This document shows, piece after piece, positions 6,880-14,542 of a DNA stretch of 26,078 nucleotides. Both the position numbers and the translations under genes were made by a program. The notes beneath the pieces were generated by a model. It saw nothing but the letters and a program-made list of their open reading frames with translations. It was not told where the DNA came from and searched no databases. Source of the DNA: QYQL01 sp041674265. GTDB lineage: Bacteria; Verrucomicrobiota; Verrucomicrobiia; Chthoniobacterales; Terrimicrobiaceae. The stretch covers positions 1-26,078 of the forward strand of contig JBAYWC010000030.1 in NCBI GenBank assembly GCA_041674265.1, written 5' to 3'. Each line of letters starts with the position of its first letter. The stretch's first letter is position 1.

Positions 6880-8667
6880 ATGAATACCCCACCGGACACG
6901 AAGCCGGGAATCCCGGGACCTGGAAAATGGATCGCGGCGTTCCTTGCGTTTGTGCTGGTCCTGGCAGGGGTCGGAGCCTGGTTTTTTGCGACCGAGAGTT
7001 CACGGATCCAGCAGGACAAATATGAGGATCTCGGGGCGATTGCCAAGCTGAAGACCAAGTGGATTTCCGATTGGCGGAACCGGTTTTTCAACGGGATCGG
7101 AAGGATATCCGGCAACCCGTTTTTCGCGCAATCCGTTGCGGAGTTTGCCAGGAACCCAGATGATCCAGAGCTTCGCGCCAGGCTTAAGGATTGGCTGGGA
7201 TACCAGATCAAGTGGACCGGCGATGAGGGCATGGCGCTTTATGCGCCAGATGGCCGCCTGATGCTCTCGGCAGGCACGCAAGAAGAATGCCCTGAACTCC
7301 TTCGAGTCCTGGGGGAAGCGATCTGGAGCAATGGGGCGGTTCTTTCCCGGCTTTACAAGGGCCTTTCCGGAAACGTCTTCATCATTGCGGCGTGTCCGGT
7401 GAATGACCGGGAGGGGATTCCCGTTGCCGTGCTCGCAATTTTTGGAAGTGCCAACAAGGATCTGTATCCGCTTGTCGAGGAATGGCCCTCCCGCAGCAAG
7501 ACGGCCGAGACGCTGCTTGTCGAGCGCGACGGGAACTCCGCTCTCTTCCTGAACCGGCTGCACTTCAAGCCGGCTGCCAAGATGGAATTCCGGATTCCCC
7601 TCACCGAGACCGACGCCCCGGCGGTCCAGGCGGTGCTGGGAACCGGCGGAAAATTCCTTGGAAGAGACTACCGGGGAGTCGAAGTGATCGGCGACCTGCG
7701 AGGGGTGCCGGGATCGCCGTGGTTCATGGTGACGAAGATGGACACGGCCGAGGCGTATGCGGGGCTCCACGAGATGATGGAGATCCTGATTTTCGTCAGC
7801 GTGAGCCTTTCCTTTGCGGTCGCCGCCGCCATGGCGGCGATCCACCGCGGGAGCCAGGTCCGATTCTTGCGCGAGCTGGACGCGGAGCGCGCCGCTTCCG
7901 AGGAGAACCTCCGGCGGGCCAATGCGGAACTCGAGGGGCGCGTGGCGAAGCGCACCGCCCAGGTGGTCGCATCGAATCGCGAGCTCGAGTCGTTCGCCTA
8001 TTCCGTCTCGCACGATCTCCGCGCCCCGCTCCGCGCGATCGAGGGATTTGCGTCCATCCTCGAGGAGGAATACGGGCCAAAATTCGACGGCGAGGGCCGT
8101 CGGCTTCTCGGGATCGTCCGGTCAAGCACGCGGAAGATGGATCATTTGATCCACGGAATCCTCGACCTCTCGCGGATCGTGCGCGCGGAGATCGTTCCCT
8201 CGGATGTGGATATGACAGCGCTCGCTCGCGCGGCATGGGAAGAGGTTCAGACGCCGAAGGAAGCGGGGCGTTTCGATTTTCGCCTCTCGCCGCTGCCGCC
8301 CACGCGGGGCGATGCCCTGCTGCTGCGCCAGGTCTGGACAAACCTTCTTTCCAACGCGGTAAAATACACCGCGCCCCGCGAAGTCCGCTGCATCGAGGTG
8401 GGAGCGATCAGGGAGAAGGAAAATCTGACATGTTATTTTGTCAAGGACACAGGAGTGGGATTCGACCCCACCTACGCGTCCAAACTCTTCGGGCTCTTCC
8501 AGCGGCTGCACAAAGACACGGACTTCGAAGGCGTCGGCATTGGGCTCGCCAACGTCCAGCGGATCGTGCAAAGACACGGTGGGACGGTGCGCGCCGAGGG
8601 CAGCCCCGGAGCCGGAGCCGCATTTTTTTTCACGCTGCCGAAGAATCCAGAAAACCATGAGCAATGA
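6880..8667 (+). CDS. Membrane sensor histidine kinase with a periplasmic sensor domain
   Basis: Input kinase of a two-component pathway. From the chosen ATG the product has 595 residues. Transmembrane helix 1 spans about residues 17-36. A periplasmic sensor region of about 260 residues follows and ends in GVPGSPWFMVTKMD, a pattern common in Cache/PAS-like extracellular sensors. Helix 2 lies at about 300-322, then a coiled coil. The HisKA domain has phospho-acceptor H378 in SVSHDLRAPLRAIEGF. The ATPase domain has the N box at 488-496 (NLLSNAVKY) and G boxes DTGVGF and GVGIGLANV. The kinase core resembles those of bacteriophytochrome-type kinases that work with small Rcp1-like receivers, and exactly such a receiver overlaps its stop by 11 bases. 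An in-frame GTG at 6778 would add 34 residues translated from a palindrome-bearing leader, so I prefer the ATG. The ligand is unknown. Confidence 0.88.
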   Translation: MNTPPDTKPGIPGPGKWIAAFLAFVLVLAGVGAWFFATESSRIQQDKYEDLGAIAKLKTKWISDWRNRFFNGIGRISGNPFFAQSVAEFARNPDDPELRARLKDWLGYQIKWTGDEGMALYAPDGRLMLSAGTQEECPELLRVLGEAIWSNGAVLSRLYKGLSGNVFIIAACPVNDREGIPVAVLAIFGSANKDLYPLVEEWPSRSKTAETLLVERDGNSALFLNRLHFKPAAKMEFRIPLTETDAPAVQAVLGTGGKFLGRDYRGVEVIGDLRGVPGSPWFMVTKMDTAEAYAGLHEMMEILIFVSVSLSFAVAAAMAAIHRGSQVRFLRELDAERAASEENLRRANAELEGRVAKRTAQVVASNRELESFAYSVSHDLRAPLRAIEGFASILEEEYGPKFDGEGRRLLGIVRSSTRKMDHLIHGILDLSRIVRAEIVPSDVDMTALARAAWEEVQTPKEAGRFDFRLSPLPPTRGDALLLRQVWTNLLSNAVKYTAPREVRCIEVGAIREKENLTCYFVKDTGVGFDPTYASKLFGLFQRLHKDTDFEGVGIGLANVQRIVQRHGGTVRAEGSPGAGAAFFFTLPKNPENHEQ

Positions 8668-9103
8668 TCAAATCGTCGAACTCCTCCTCGTCGAGGACAA
8701 CCCCCATGATGCCGAACTCGCCCTGCGGGCCTTGAACCGGCACAACCTGGCGAATTCCATCGTCCATGTCACCGATGGCGCCGAGGCCCTCGATTTTCTG
8801 TATGCGCGGAACGCCCATGCCGGTCGGAACAAGAAAAACCAGCCGAAGGTCATCCTGCTGGATCTCAAGCTCCCGAGGGTGGACGGGTTGGAGGTCCTGC
8901 GCACGATGAAAGGCGATCCCGCCCTGCGCCCGATCCCGGTCGTCGTGCTCACGACATCCCGCGAAGAAAGCGACCTGCTGACAAGCTACCATCTCGGCGT
9001 GAACAGCTATATCGTCAAGCCCGTGGATTTTCCGCAATTCGTCGAGGCCATCCGGCAACTGGGATTCTACTGGCTGCTCATCAACGAATCTCCCAAGCCT
9101 TGA
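8657..9103 (+). CDS. Single-domain response regulator (Rcp1-like receiver)
   Basis: Stand-alone receiver of 148 residues with no output domain. It probably carries phosphate from the kinase just upstream to another protein. Visible features are the acidic pocket in LLLVEDNPHDAEL, the phospho-acceptor D69 in ILLDLKLPRVDG, the conserved threonine in VVVLTTSREESD and the lysine in YIVKPVDFPQF. The insertion ARNAHAGRNKKNQPK before the acceptor strand is typical of the Rcp1/CheY-like group paired with phytochrome-type kinases. Its ATG lies inside the last codons of the kinase gene (11-base overlap), and the hybrid kinase begins 2 bases after its stop, so all three are likely co-translated. Confidence 0.9.
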   Translation: MSNDQIVELLLVEDNPHDAELALRALNRHNLANSIVHVTDGAEALDFLYARNAHAGRNKKNQPKVILLDLKLPRVDGLEVLRTMKGDPALRPIPVVVLTTSREESDLLTSYHLGVNSYIVKPVDFPQFVEAIRQLGFYWLLINESPKP

Positions 9104-9105
9104 AC

Positions 9106-11958
9106 ATGCCGGAACCCACGGGCCAACCGCTCCGCATCCTCTTCATCGAGGACAATCCGGATGATATGGAGCTCGCCGAGCGGGCCATGCGCCGCGAGCG
9201 GCTGCGCTTCATCTCCCGGTGCGAGCAGGATGGCGCGGGCGTCGCGCGCGCGCTCGGGGAATTCTTTCCCGACGTTATTATCTCGGACTATTCGTTGCCG
9301 GAGTTCGACGGTCTCAGCGCCCTGCGGCTCTGCAGGAAGATTCTTCCCAACGCCCCTTTCGTTTTGCACACCGCGGCCCTCAATGACGAATCCGCCGTCG
9401 TCTGCATCCGCGCGGGAGCCGACGACTATGTGCTGAAACAGAACATCGCCCACCTGCCGTTTGCGGTCCAGACCGCCATCGAGCGGCGGAATGCCCTGCT
9501 GGGAAAGCGCGCGGCCGAGGGGAGGCTCGGCATGCTTTCGCGGGCGATCGAACAGAGCCCGGTCTCGATCATCATCGCCGATACCGGCGGCTCCATCGAA
9601 TACGTCAACCCAAAATTCCTCCAGGTGACCGGATACACCCTGGAGGAGGTGGTTGGGCAAACTCCCCGGATCCTGAAATCCGGCAAGCATTCCCGGGAGT
9701 TTTACGCCGAGCTATGGGAGAAAATCACCTCGGGCGAGGAGTGGCGCGGGGAGTTCGAGAACAAAAAGAAAAATGGCGAGAGTTTCTGGGAGGTTGCAAC
9801 GATCTCCCCGATCCGCAACGACCAGGGCGCCATCACGCATTTTCTCGCCGTGAAGGAGGACATTACCCTGCGGAAGGCCACGGAGGACCGGCTTCGGGAA
9901 TCCAATGAGCAAATCAAAGAAGCGCTCTCCCGCGCGGGGGAGCTTGCCGAAAAAGCGGAGGCGGCCAACCGGGCCAAGAGCGAGTTCCTCGCAAACATGA
10001 GCCATGAGATCCGCACCCCGATGAACGGGGTCATCGGGATGACGGATCTTCTGCTCGAGACCGGACTGAGCGCCGAGCAGCGGGAATATGCCGAGGCCAT
10101 TCAATCCTGCGGAGACTCCCTTCTCACCCTCATCAACGACATTCTGGATTTTTCAAAGATCGAGGCGGGACAGCTCGTGCTCGAGAGCCTCGACTTCGAT
10201 CTCCGGACAACGCTCGAGGATGCCGTCGAGATCCTCGCCTTCAAGGCGCAGGAGAAGGGCCTCGATATCGTCTGCATCGTCGCCGAGCAGGCGCCGGAAT
10301 ACCTCCGCGGAGATCCCGGACGGCTGCGACAGATTCTTTTCAACCTGATCGGAAACGCGATCAAATTCACCCAGCGGGGAGGCGTCACCGTCCAGGTCGA
10401 ACTTCTTTCCGGGTCCGAAACGTCCGCCACCCTGCGCTTCGATGTGACGGATACCGGCATTGGGATTCCGCGGGAAAAGCAGGAGGCGATTTTCTCGAAA
10501 TTCACGCAGGCGGACCCGTCCACAACCCGGGAGTTCGGCGGATCGGGACTCGGCCTCGCGATTTGCAGGCAGATGGTCCAACTTTTCCAAGGCGAGATCT
10601 GCGTCGCCAGCGAGCCCGGCAGGGGGTCCACCTTCACGTTCACCGCCGTTTTCGAAAAACCGCTTGCCGGGGCCATCAAACCTCCTCCGAAGGAGGCGGA
10701 CCTTTCCGGCATCAGGGTGCTGGTGATCGACGACTTCAAAACCAATCGCGTAATGGTCGGCACGCTACTGAAACGGTGGGGGTGCCGGGCAGGCGAGGCT
10801 TCCTGCGCCGACTCGGCTCTTTCCCTGCTCAAACGGGCCGCGCGGGACGGGGACCCGTATGCTGCCGCGTTGCTGGACATGCACATGCCCGGCGTCAGCG
10901 GGGCGGAACTGGGACGTTTGATCAAGGCCGATGAGGAGATCAAAGCGACGCGACTCGTGATGCTCACTTCCCTCGGGAAACGGGGGGACGCGGAACGGTT
11001 TGCGGGGTTTGGATTTTCGGGCTACCTGCCCAAACCGGTTCGCCCGGCGCTTCTCAGGAAGTGCCTGGCGCTGGTGCTCGGTCGCGAGGAGGCCACGGGT
11101 TCCGACCGGGCTCTGATCACCCGCCATACCGTTGCCGAGACATCGCGGAGGCGGCTCCGCGTTCTTGTCGCCGAGGACAACACCACAAACAGGATTATCG
11201 CCATCAAAGTGCTTCAGAAGCTCGGGCATGTGGCGGATGCCGTCGGGAATGGCACGGAGGCCGTCGATTCCCTGAGGCGGATGCCCTACGACATCGTTCT
11301 CATGGACTGCCAGATGCCGGTCATGGATGGATTCGATGCGACAAGGGTCATCCGCGACCCCGGCTCGGGCGTCCGGAATTCCCATATCCCGATCATTGCA
11401 CTGACCGCACATGCCATGAAAGGGGATCGGGAACTCTGTCTGAACGCCGGGATGGACGATTACCTCTCCAAGCCGGTCAGCCCCCAGTTTCTTGCGGCGG
11501 CGCTCGAACGCTGGGGTTCGCGCGGGTCCCACCTCAGCCCTGTCATGCCCGTTGCGTTTCAAGCCGTCGATGCCAGCCTCCGCGATTTCGATCGGGCGGG
11601 TTTTCTGGAAAGAGCGATGGGGGATTTCGAGCTGGCCGCCGAGATCGCGGCGGTGTTCCTCGCCGACGCCCCGCCGCTCTTTTCGCAGCTGTCGGACGCC
11701 GTCTTCGCCGGCGATCCGGAGGCCGCGGGAAAATTCGCCCATACCATCAAGGGGTCCAGCGCGAACATGGGAGGCGAGAAACTCAGCCGGATCACCGCCC
11801 ACATGGAGGCTGCCGGCAAGGACGGGGATCTCGACCGGCTTGCGGAACTTCTCCCCGACGCCAAAGCCGCCTTTCAATCGCTCATCACCGGGCTGGAAAG
11901 CGAGTTCCAGATCTCCCGGGCGGGGGAAAATCCCGGAAACGGGATAAACAGGCGCTGA
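9106..11958 (+). CDS. Hybrid sensor kinase: REC-PAS-HisKA-HATPase-REC-REC-HPt
   Basis: Cytoplasmic multi-step phosphorelay protein of 950 residues with no transmembrane helix. Domains in order: an N-terminal receiver (D61 in IISDYSLPEFDG); a PAS/PAC sensor from about 145 to 260 (IEYVNPKFLQVTGYTLEEVV); HisKA with H300 in NMSHEIRTPMNGVIGM; an HATPase with NLIGNAIKF, DTGIGI and GSGLGLAI; receiver 2 with D591 in LLDMHMPGVSG; receiver 3 with D734 in LMDCQMPVMDGF; and a C-terminal HPt domain with H879 in FAHTIKGSSANMG. All phospho-acceptor residues are present, so it should be active. The ATG is 2 bases after the receiver stop; an in-frame TTG six bases earlier is less likely. No DNA-binding output is encoded nearby, so the final target is unknown. 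The N-terminal receiver is a plausible entry point for phosphate from the upstream kinase. Confidence 0.92.
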   Translation: MPEPTGQPLRILFIEDNPDDMELAERAMRRERLRFISRCEQDGAGVARALGEFFPDVIISDYSLPEFDGLSALRLCRKILPNAPFVLHTAALNDESAVVCIRAGADDYVLKQNIAHLPFAVQTAIERRNALLGKRAAEGRLGMLSRAIEQSPVSIIIADTGGSIEYVNPKFLQVTGYTLEEVVGQTPRILKSGKHSREFYAELWEKITSGEEWRGEFENKKKNGESFWEVATISPIRNDQGAITHFLAVKEDITLRKATEDRLRESNEQIKEALSRAGELAEKAEAANRAKSEFLANMSHEIRTPMNGVIGMTDLLLETGLSAEQREYAEAIQSCGDSLLTLINDILDFSKIEAGQLVLESLDFDLRTTLEDAVEILAFKAQEKGLDIVCIVAEQAPEYLRGDPGRLRQILFNLIGNAIKFTQRGGVTVQVELLSGSETSATLRFDVTDTGIGIPREKQEAIFSKFTQADPSTTREFGGSGLGLAICRQMVQLFQGEICVASEPGRGSTFTFTAVFEKPLAGAIKPPPKEADLSGIRVLVIDDFKTNRVMVGTLLKRWGCRAGEASCADSALSLLKRAARDGDPYAAALLDMHMPGVSGAELGRLIKADEEIKATRLVMLTSLGKRGDAERFAGFGFSGYLPKPVRPALLRKCLALVLGREEATGSDRALITRHTVAETSRRRLRVLVAEDNTTNRIIAIKVLQKLGHVADAVGNGTEAVDSLRRMPYDIVLMDCQMPVMDGFDATRVIRDPGSGVRNSHIPIIALTAHAMKGDRELCLNAGMDDYLSKPVSPQFLAAALERWGSRGSHLSPVMPVAFQAVDASLRDFDRAGFLERAMGDFELAAEIAAVFLADAPPLFSQLSDAVFAGDPEAAGKFAHTIKGSSANMGGEKLSRITAHMEAAGKDGDLDRLAELLPDAKAAFQSLITGLESEFQISRAGENPGNGINRR

Positions 11959-12000
11959 CGGCGCATCGCCCTCCAACAACCAGCCTCTCGAAACCGCTGT

Positions 12001-13302
12001 TTATGAAGTCTTCCTTCTCGCCTGCGGCGCCGCCAGCGCGTCGTAGATCGGCTTGTCCCTCAGCAGCGTGGGGATCAGGTAGGCCCCGAGGCAGGTGGCG
12101 AGCATGGGGAAGAACAGGGAGTAGCATCCGGTCATTTCCAGACAGATGACGATGCCGGTGAGCGGGGCCCGGATGGTGGCGGTGAAAAACGCGGCCATTC
12201 CGGCAACCGCAAATGCCAGCGGGGAGGGAACGAGCGCGGGAAACAGAACGTGATTCAGCGCGCCCGATGCGGCCCCCACGATGGCTCCCAAGGCGATGAT
12301 CGGGGCGAAGAGCCCTCCGGGTGTGCCGGCGGAATACGAGAGCGGGCCCAGGAAAAAGCGGAGGCTGGCGATGCCGAGGAGAAGCCAGATTTCCGACCGG
12401 TTGGCCAGGATCGACTGCGTGATATTGTCGCCGCCTCCCACCCATTTCGGGGCGAACCATGAGACGGAACCCACCAGAAAACCGATGGCGGCGGCCCGCA
12501 GGGGAACGGGGATTTTGTCCAGCCCCGATCCGAGGGCCAGCAGGGCGAGGAGCAGCCGGTTGTAGAGAGCGCCGAGGATCCCGACGGCCGTTCCGAAAAG
12601 AAAAAACAACCAGGCCGCTTCCGCCGGCGCCTCGGGAATGACCGGAACGGCGTAGTCCTGCGGCATGTGAAAAACCGCCCGCTGGAGATAGACGGAAACC
12701 GAGGCCGCCGTGGCGGCGAGGATGAACGTGAGCGGAGTGATCTTGCGGAAGACTTCCTCCAAAATAAAAATCGTCCCGCCCACCGGGGCATTGAAGGCGG
12801 AGGCGAGGCCGGCGCCCGCTCCCGCGGCCATGAGGGATTTCCAGGCTCCCCGCAGGCCGGGAAACCGGCGTCCGACTTTCTCCCCGATGACCGCGCCGAT
12901 CTGGACCAACGGGCCCTCGCGCCCGAGAACCAGGCCGGCTGACAAGGCGAGCCAGCCGCCAACCAATTTCACGGGAATGACCCACGCATGGCGGGGCTGC
13001 CCGGTGCCGCGGAGGATTTTTTCGACATAGGGAACTCCGCTGCCGCGCGCCGCGGGGGCGAACTTTTCGACCATCCATGCGGCGAGGCCGGCGGCTGCGG
13101 CCACGACCACCGACAGGGTGAACCAGCCGAAAAACGGGGGCCATGCCTGGAGTGCCGCCGTCAAAATTTCGCGGAGGGCATTTCCTTTCCGCAATAAAAA
13201 CAGAAAAACGATGCCCGCAAGACCGGTGAGAACCCCCACGACGACAGCTCCAAGAAGCAGGAGGAGAGCCGGTCCGGGAGCCGATGGAAAGTCCTCCGGC
13301 AT
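12001..13302 (-). CDS. ClC-family chloride/proton antiporter
   Basis: Integral inner-membrane protein of 433 residues that moves chloride (or a related anion), probably in exchange for protons. The selectivity motifs are all present: GSGVP (residues 87-91), GREGP (127-131, gating glutamate E129), and GGLFAP in the second half. The pair EE in FILEEVFRK matches the inner proton glutamate region of exchangers, and Y in KPIYDAL matches the central tyrosine. No CBS or TrkA-C tail follows, so it is the short form. Longer in-frame starts exist at 13344 (ATG) and 13380 (TTG), but the ATG at 13302 has a strong Shine-Dalgarno seven bases upstream. It converges on the hybrid kinase gene, 42 bases apart, and is divergent from the tRNA. 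Confidence 0.92.
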   Translation of the reverse strand: MPEDFPSAPGPALLLLLGAVVVGVLTGLAGIVFLFLLRKGNALREILTAALQAWPPFFGWFTLSVVVAAAAGLAAWMVEKFAPAARGSGVPYVEKILRGTGQPRHAWVIPVKLVGGWLALSAGLVLGREGPLVQIGAVIGEKVGRRFPGLRGAWKSLMAAGAGAGLASAFNAPVGGTIFILEEVFRKITPLTFILAATAASVSVYLQRAVFHMPQDYAVPVIPEAPAEAAWLFFLFGTAVGILGALYNRLLLALLALGSGLDKIPVPLRAAAIGFLVGSVSWFAPKWVGGGDNITQSILANRSEIWLLLGIASLRFFLGPLSYSAGTPGGLFAPIIALGAIVGAASGALNHVLFPALVPSPLAFAVAGMAAFFTATIRAPLTGIVICLEMTGCYSLFFPMLATCLGAYLIPTLLRDKPIYDALAAPQARRKTS

Positions 13303-13309
13303 GAAATCC

Positions 13310-13315
13310 ACCTCC
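13310..13315 (-). promoter_or_regulatory. Ribosome binding site deciding the ClC start
   Basis: GGAGGT on the minus strand, seven bases before the ATG at 13302. It is one of the few strong Shine-Dalgarno sequences in the window and argues against the longer N-terminus starting at 13344. Confidence 0.65.
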
Positions 13316-13391
13316 GCCGCCTTGTGTTCCCCGGAATCCGTCATGGAGACGAGTTCGCTCGAAAATCCGCGGAGAATCAATTTTTTTCGGG

Positions 13392-13420
13392 TTTACTTGG
13401 ACGGCCGGTGGGGGAATACT
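13392..13420 (+). promoter_or_regulatory. Promoter for tRNA-Leu (and probably ubiE)
   Basis: TTTACT (13392-13397) and AATACT (13415-13420), each 4 of 6 consensus matches, are separated by the ideal 17 bases. Predicted initiation is near 13427, about seven bases before the mature tRNA 5' end at 13434. Confidence 0.5.
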
Positions 13421-13433
13421 CCCTGTTCACGTC

Positions 13434-13518
13434 GCTCACGTGGCGGAACTGGCAGACGCGTACGGCTCAGGACCGTATGGGGCAACCCTTGGAGGTTCGA
13501 ATCCTCTCGTGAGCACCA
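13434..13518 (+). tRNA. tRNA-Leu (anticodon CAG), CCA encoded
   Basis: Charges leucine and reads CUG codons. The acceptor stem GCTCACG pairs with CGTGAGC, followed by discriminator A and an encoded CCA at 13516-13518. The D arm begins GTGGCGGAACTGGCAGACGC. The anticodon stem is TACGG/CCGTA around the loop CTCAGGA. The long variable arm TGGGGCAACCC-TT is typical of class II leucine tRNAs. The T arm is GAGG TTCGAAT CCTC. Total length is 85 bases including CCA. The GTG of ubiE follows 18 bases later, leaving room only for processing, so both may share one transcript. Confidence 0.95.
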
Positions 13519-13536
13519 GCTTTCCCGGAAAACACC

Positions 13537-14268
13537 GTGTCTCATCCGCTGCCACAACAAGATCCGGAGTTCGTTCAGAAGACGTTTTCGTCGATTGCGG
13601 GGCGGTATGATCTGGCGAACCACCTCCTGAGCGGAGGGTTGGATTTTATCTGGCGCTCGTGTGTCTCGCGGCTGGTCGCGGCGGCCCGTCCGTCGCGCAT
13701 CCTCGATCTTGCCACCGGCAGCGGCGACCTGGCCGTCGCGCTCCGCAAAGCGTGTCCGTCCGCGCAGGTCATCGGGGCGGACTTTTGCCTTCCGATGCTC
13801 GGGGAGGCGAGGCGGAAAAATGTTCCCTGCCTGGTGCAGGCGGACGGGCTGGCGCTGCCGTTCCGGGAGGCCACCTTCGATGCCGTGACCGTGGCCTTCG
13901 GGCTGCGGAACATGGCCTCGTGGGAAACGGCCCTCGCGGAAATGCGCCGGGTGCTCCGCCCGGGGGGGCTGCTTGTCCTGCTCGACTTCTCCCTTCCTCC
14001 CCGGGGGCCCCTCCGCGAAGTTTACCGGATTTACCTCCATCATGTCCTGCCGCGCGTTGCCGGCTGGGCGACCGGCCGGGCCGCGGCTTACGAATACCTC
14101 GGCGAATCGATCGAGGCCTTTCCGCGGGGCTCCGGCATGGCCGCGTTCATCGAAAGCTGCGGGTTCCACTGCGAAGCCCCGCGCATGATGTGTTTCGGGA
14201 TCGTCTCGCTTTATGCGGCCAGAAAAGCACGGACATTTGCTTCCTCATCCACCGAAAGATGCGGGTAG
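13537..14268 (+). CDS. ubiE: UbiE/MenG methyltransferase (demethylmenaquinone or ubiquinone C-methyltransferase)
   Basis: SAM-dependent methyltransferase of late quinone biosynthesis; in a menaquinone-using bacterium it would convert demethylmenaquinone to menaquinone. The 243-residue product has the UbiE N-terminal signature (VQKTFSSIAGRYDLANHLLS), SAM motif I ILDLATGSGDLAV, motif II AFGLRNMAS and the post-motif MRRVLRPGGLLVLLDFSLP. The family end FGIVSLYAARK is followed by an atypical 13-residue tail that is antisense to a decayed PIN-domain fragment, so the natural stop may have been lost by rearrangement. The start is GTG with only a weak GGAAAA upstream. No other quinone gene is adjacent. 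Confidence 0.9.
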   Translation: MSHPLPQQDPEFVQKTFSSIAGRYDLANHLLSGGLDFIWRSCVSRLVAAARPSRILDLATGSGDLAVALRKACPSAQVIGADFCLPMLGEARRKNVPCLVQADGLALPFREATFDAVTVAFGLRNMASWETALAEMRRVLRPGGLLVLLDFSLPPRGPLREVYRIYLHHVLPRVAGWATGRAAAYEYLGESIEAFPRGSGMAAFIESCGFHCEAPRMMCFGIVSLYAARKARTFASSSTERCG

Positions 14269-14309
14269 GAGAGCAGCTCCATCTCCGTGATAAACGAAAC
14301 CACACACTG
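14211..14309 (-). pseudogene. PIN-domain toxin fragment (VapC-like remnant)
   Basis: A minus-strand frame reads VVSFITEMELLSYPHLSVDE and continues to AFLAA before a TAA at 14211-14213. This matches the central segment of PIN-domain proteins, where 'VS.ITE.ELL..P.L..EEE....FL' is a conserved stretch. The N-terminal DTN acidic residues and the C-terminal half are missing, so it cannot be a working nuclease. Its last 58 bases are antisense to the 3' end of ubiE. This is pattern recognition on about 32 residues, so the call is moderate. Confidence 0.5.
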
Positions 14310-14542
14310 CACGCGTCGGCAAGCCCCCACAGAAAGGGGTAGTGTCCTAACCTGACTTCCCCGGCGGAAGGGCCGATAAACACAGGAGCCCCGGATTTTT
14401 TCGGGCTACAGATGTGTTTCGGCGGGACAGGCGGGCCTTCCGGGCGAGATCTGGCCGAGGCGGATGGTTTGGAGTTCGCGCGGGATGCGGGTGACTTCGC
14501 CGGTTTCTCCGGAGGCGCGCCATTGGCTGGCGAGGCACTCGA
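14310..14542. other. Gene-poor stretch between the PIN fragment and the DUF4143 ATPase
   Basis: No intact gene is visible in these 233 bases. A minus-strand frame ending at 14406 gives a protein-like C-terminus (including VTRIPRELQTIRLGQISPG) with no start of its own; I do not recognise it. It may be another remnant. An imperfect hairpin around 14388-14408 has its T-run in the loop and is not a credible terminator. Confidence 0.4.

Noticed and set aside
6042..7232. Minus-strand 396-codon frame overlapping yqeY and the kinase start
   Set aside because: It crosses yqeY in another frame and shows no conserved domain.
14388..14410. Hairpin near 14390 as an intrinsic terminator
   Set aside because: The T-run falls in the loop rather than after the stem, and the stem has mismatches.
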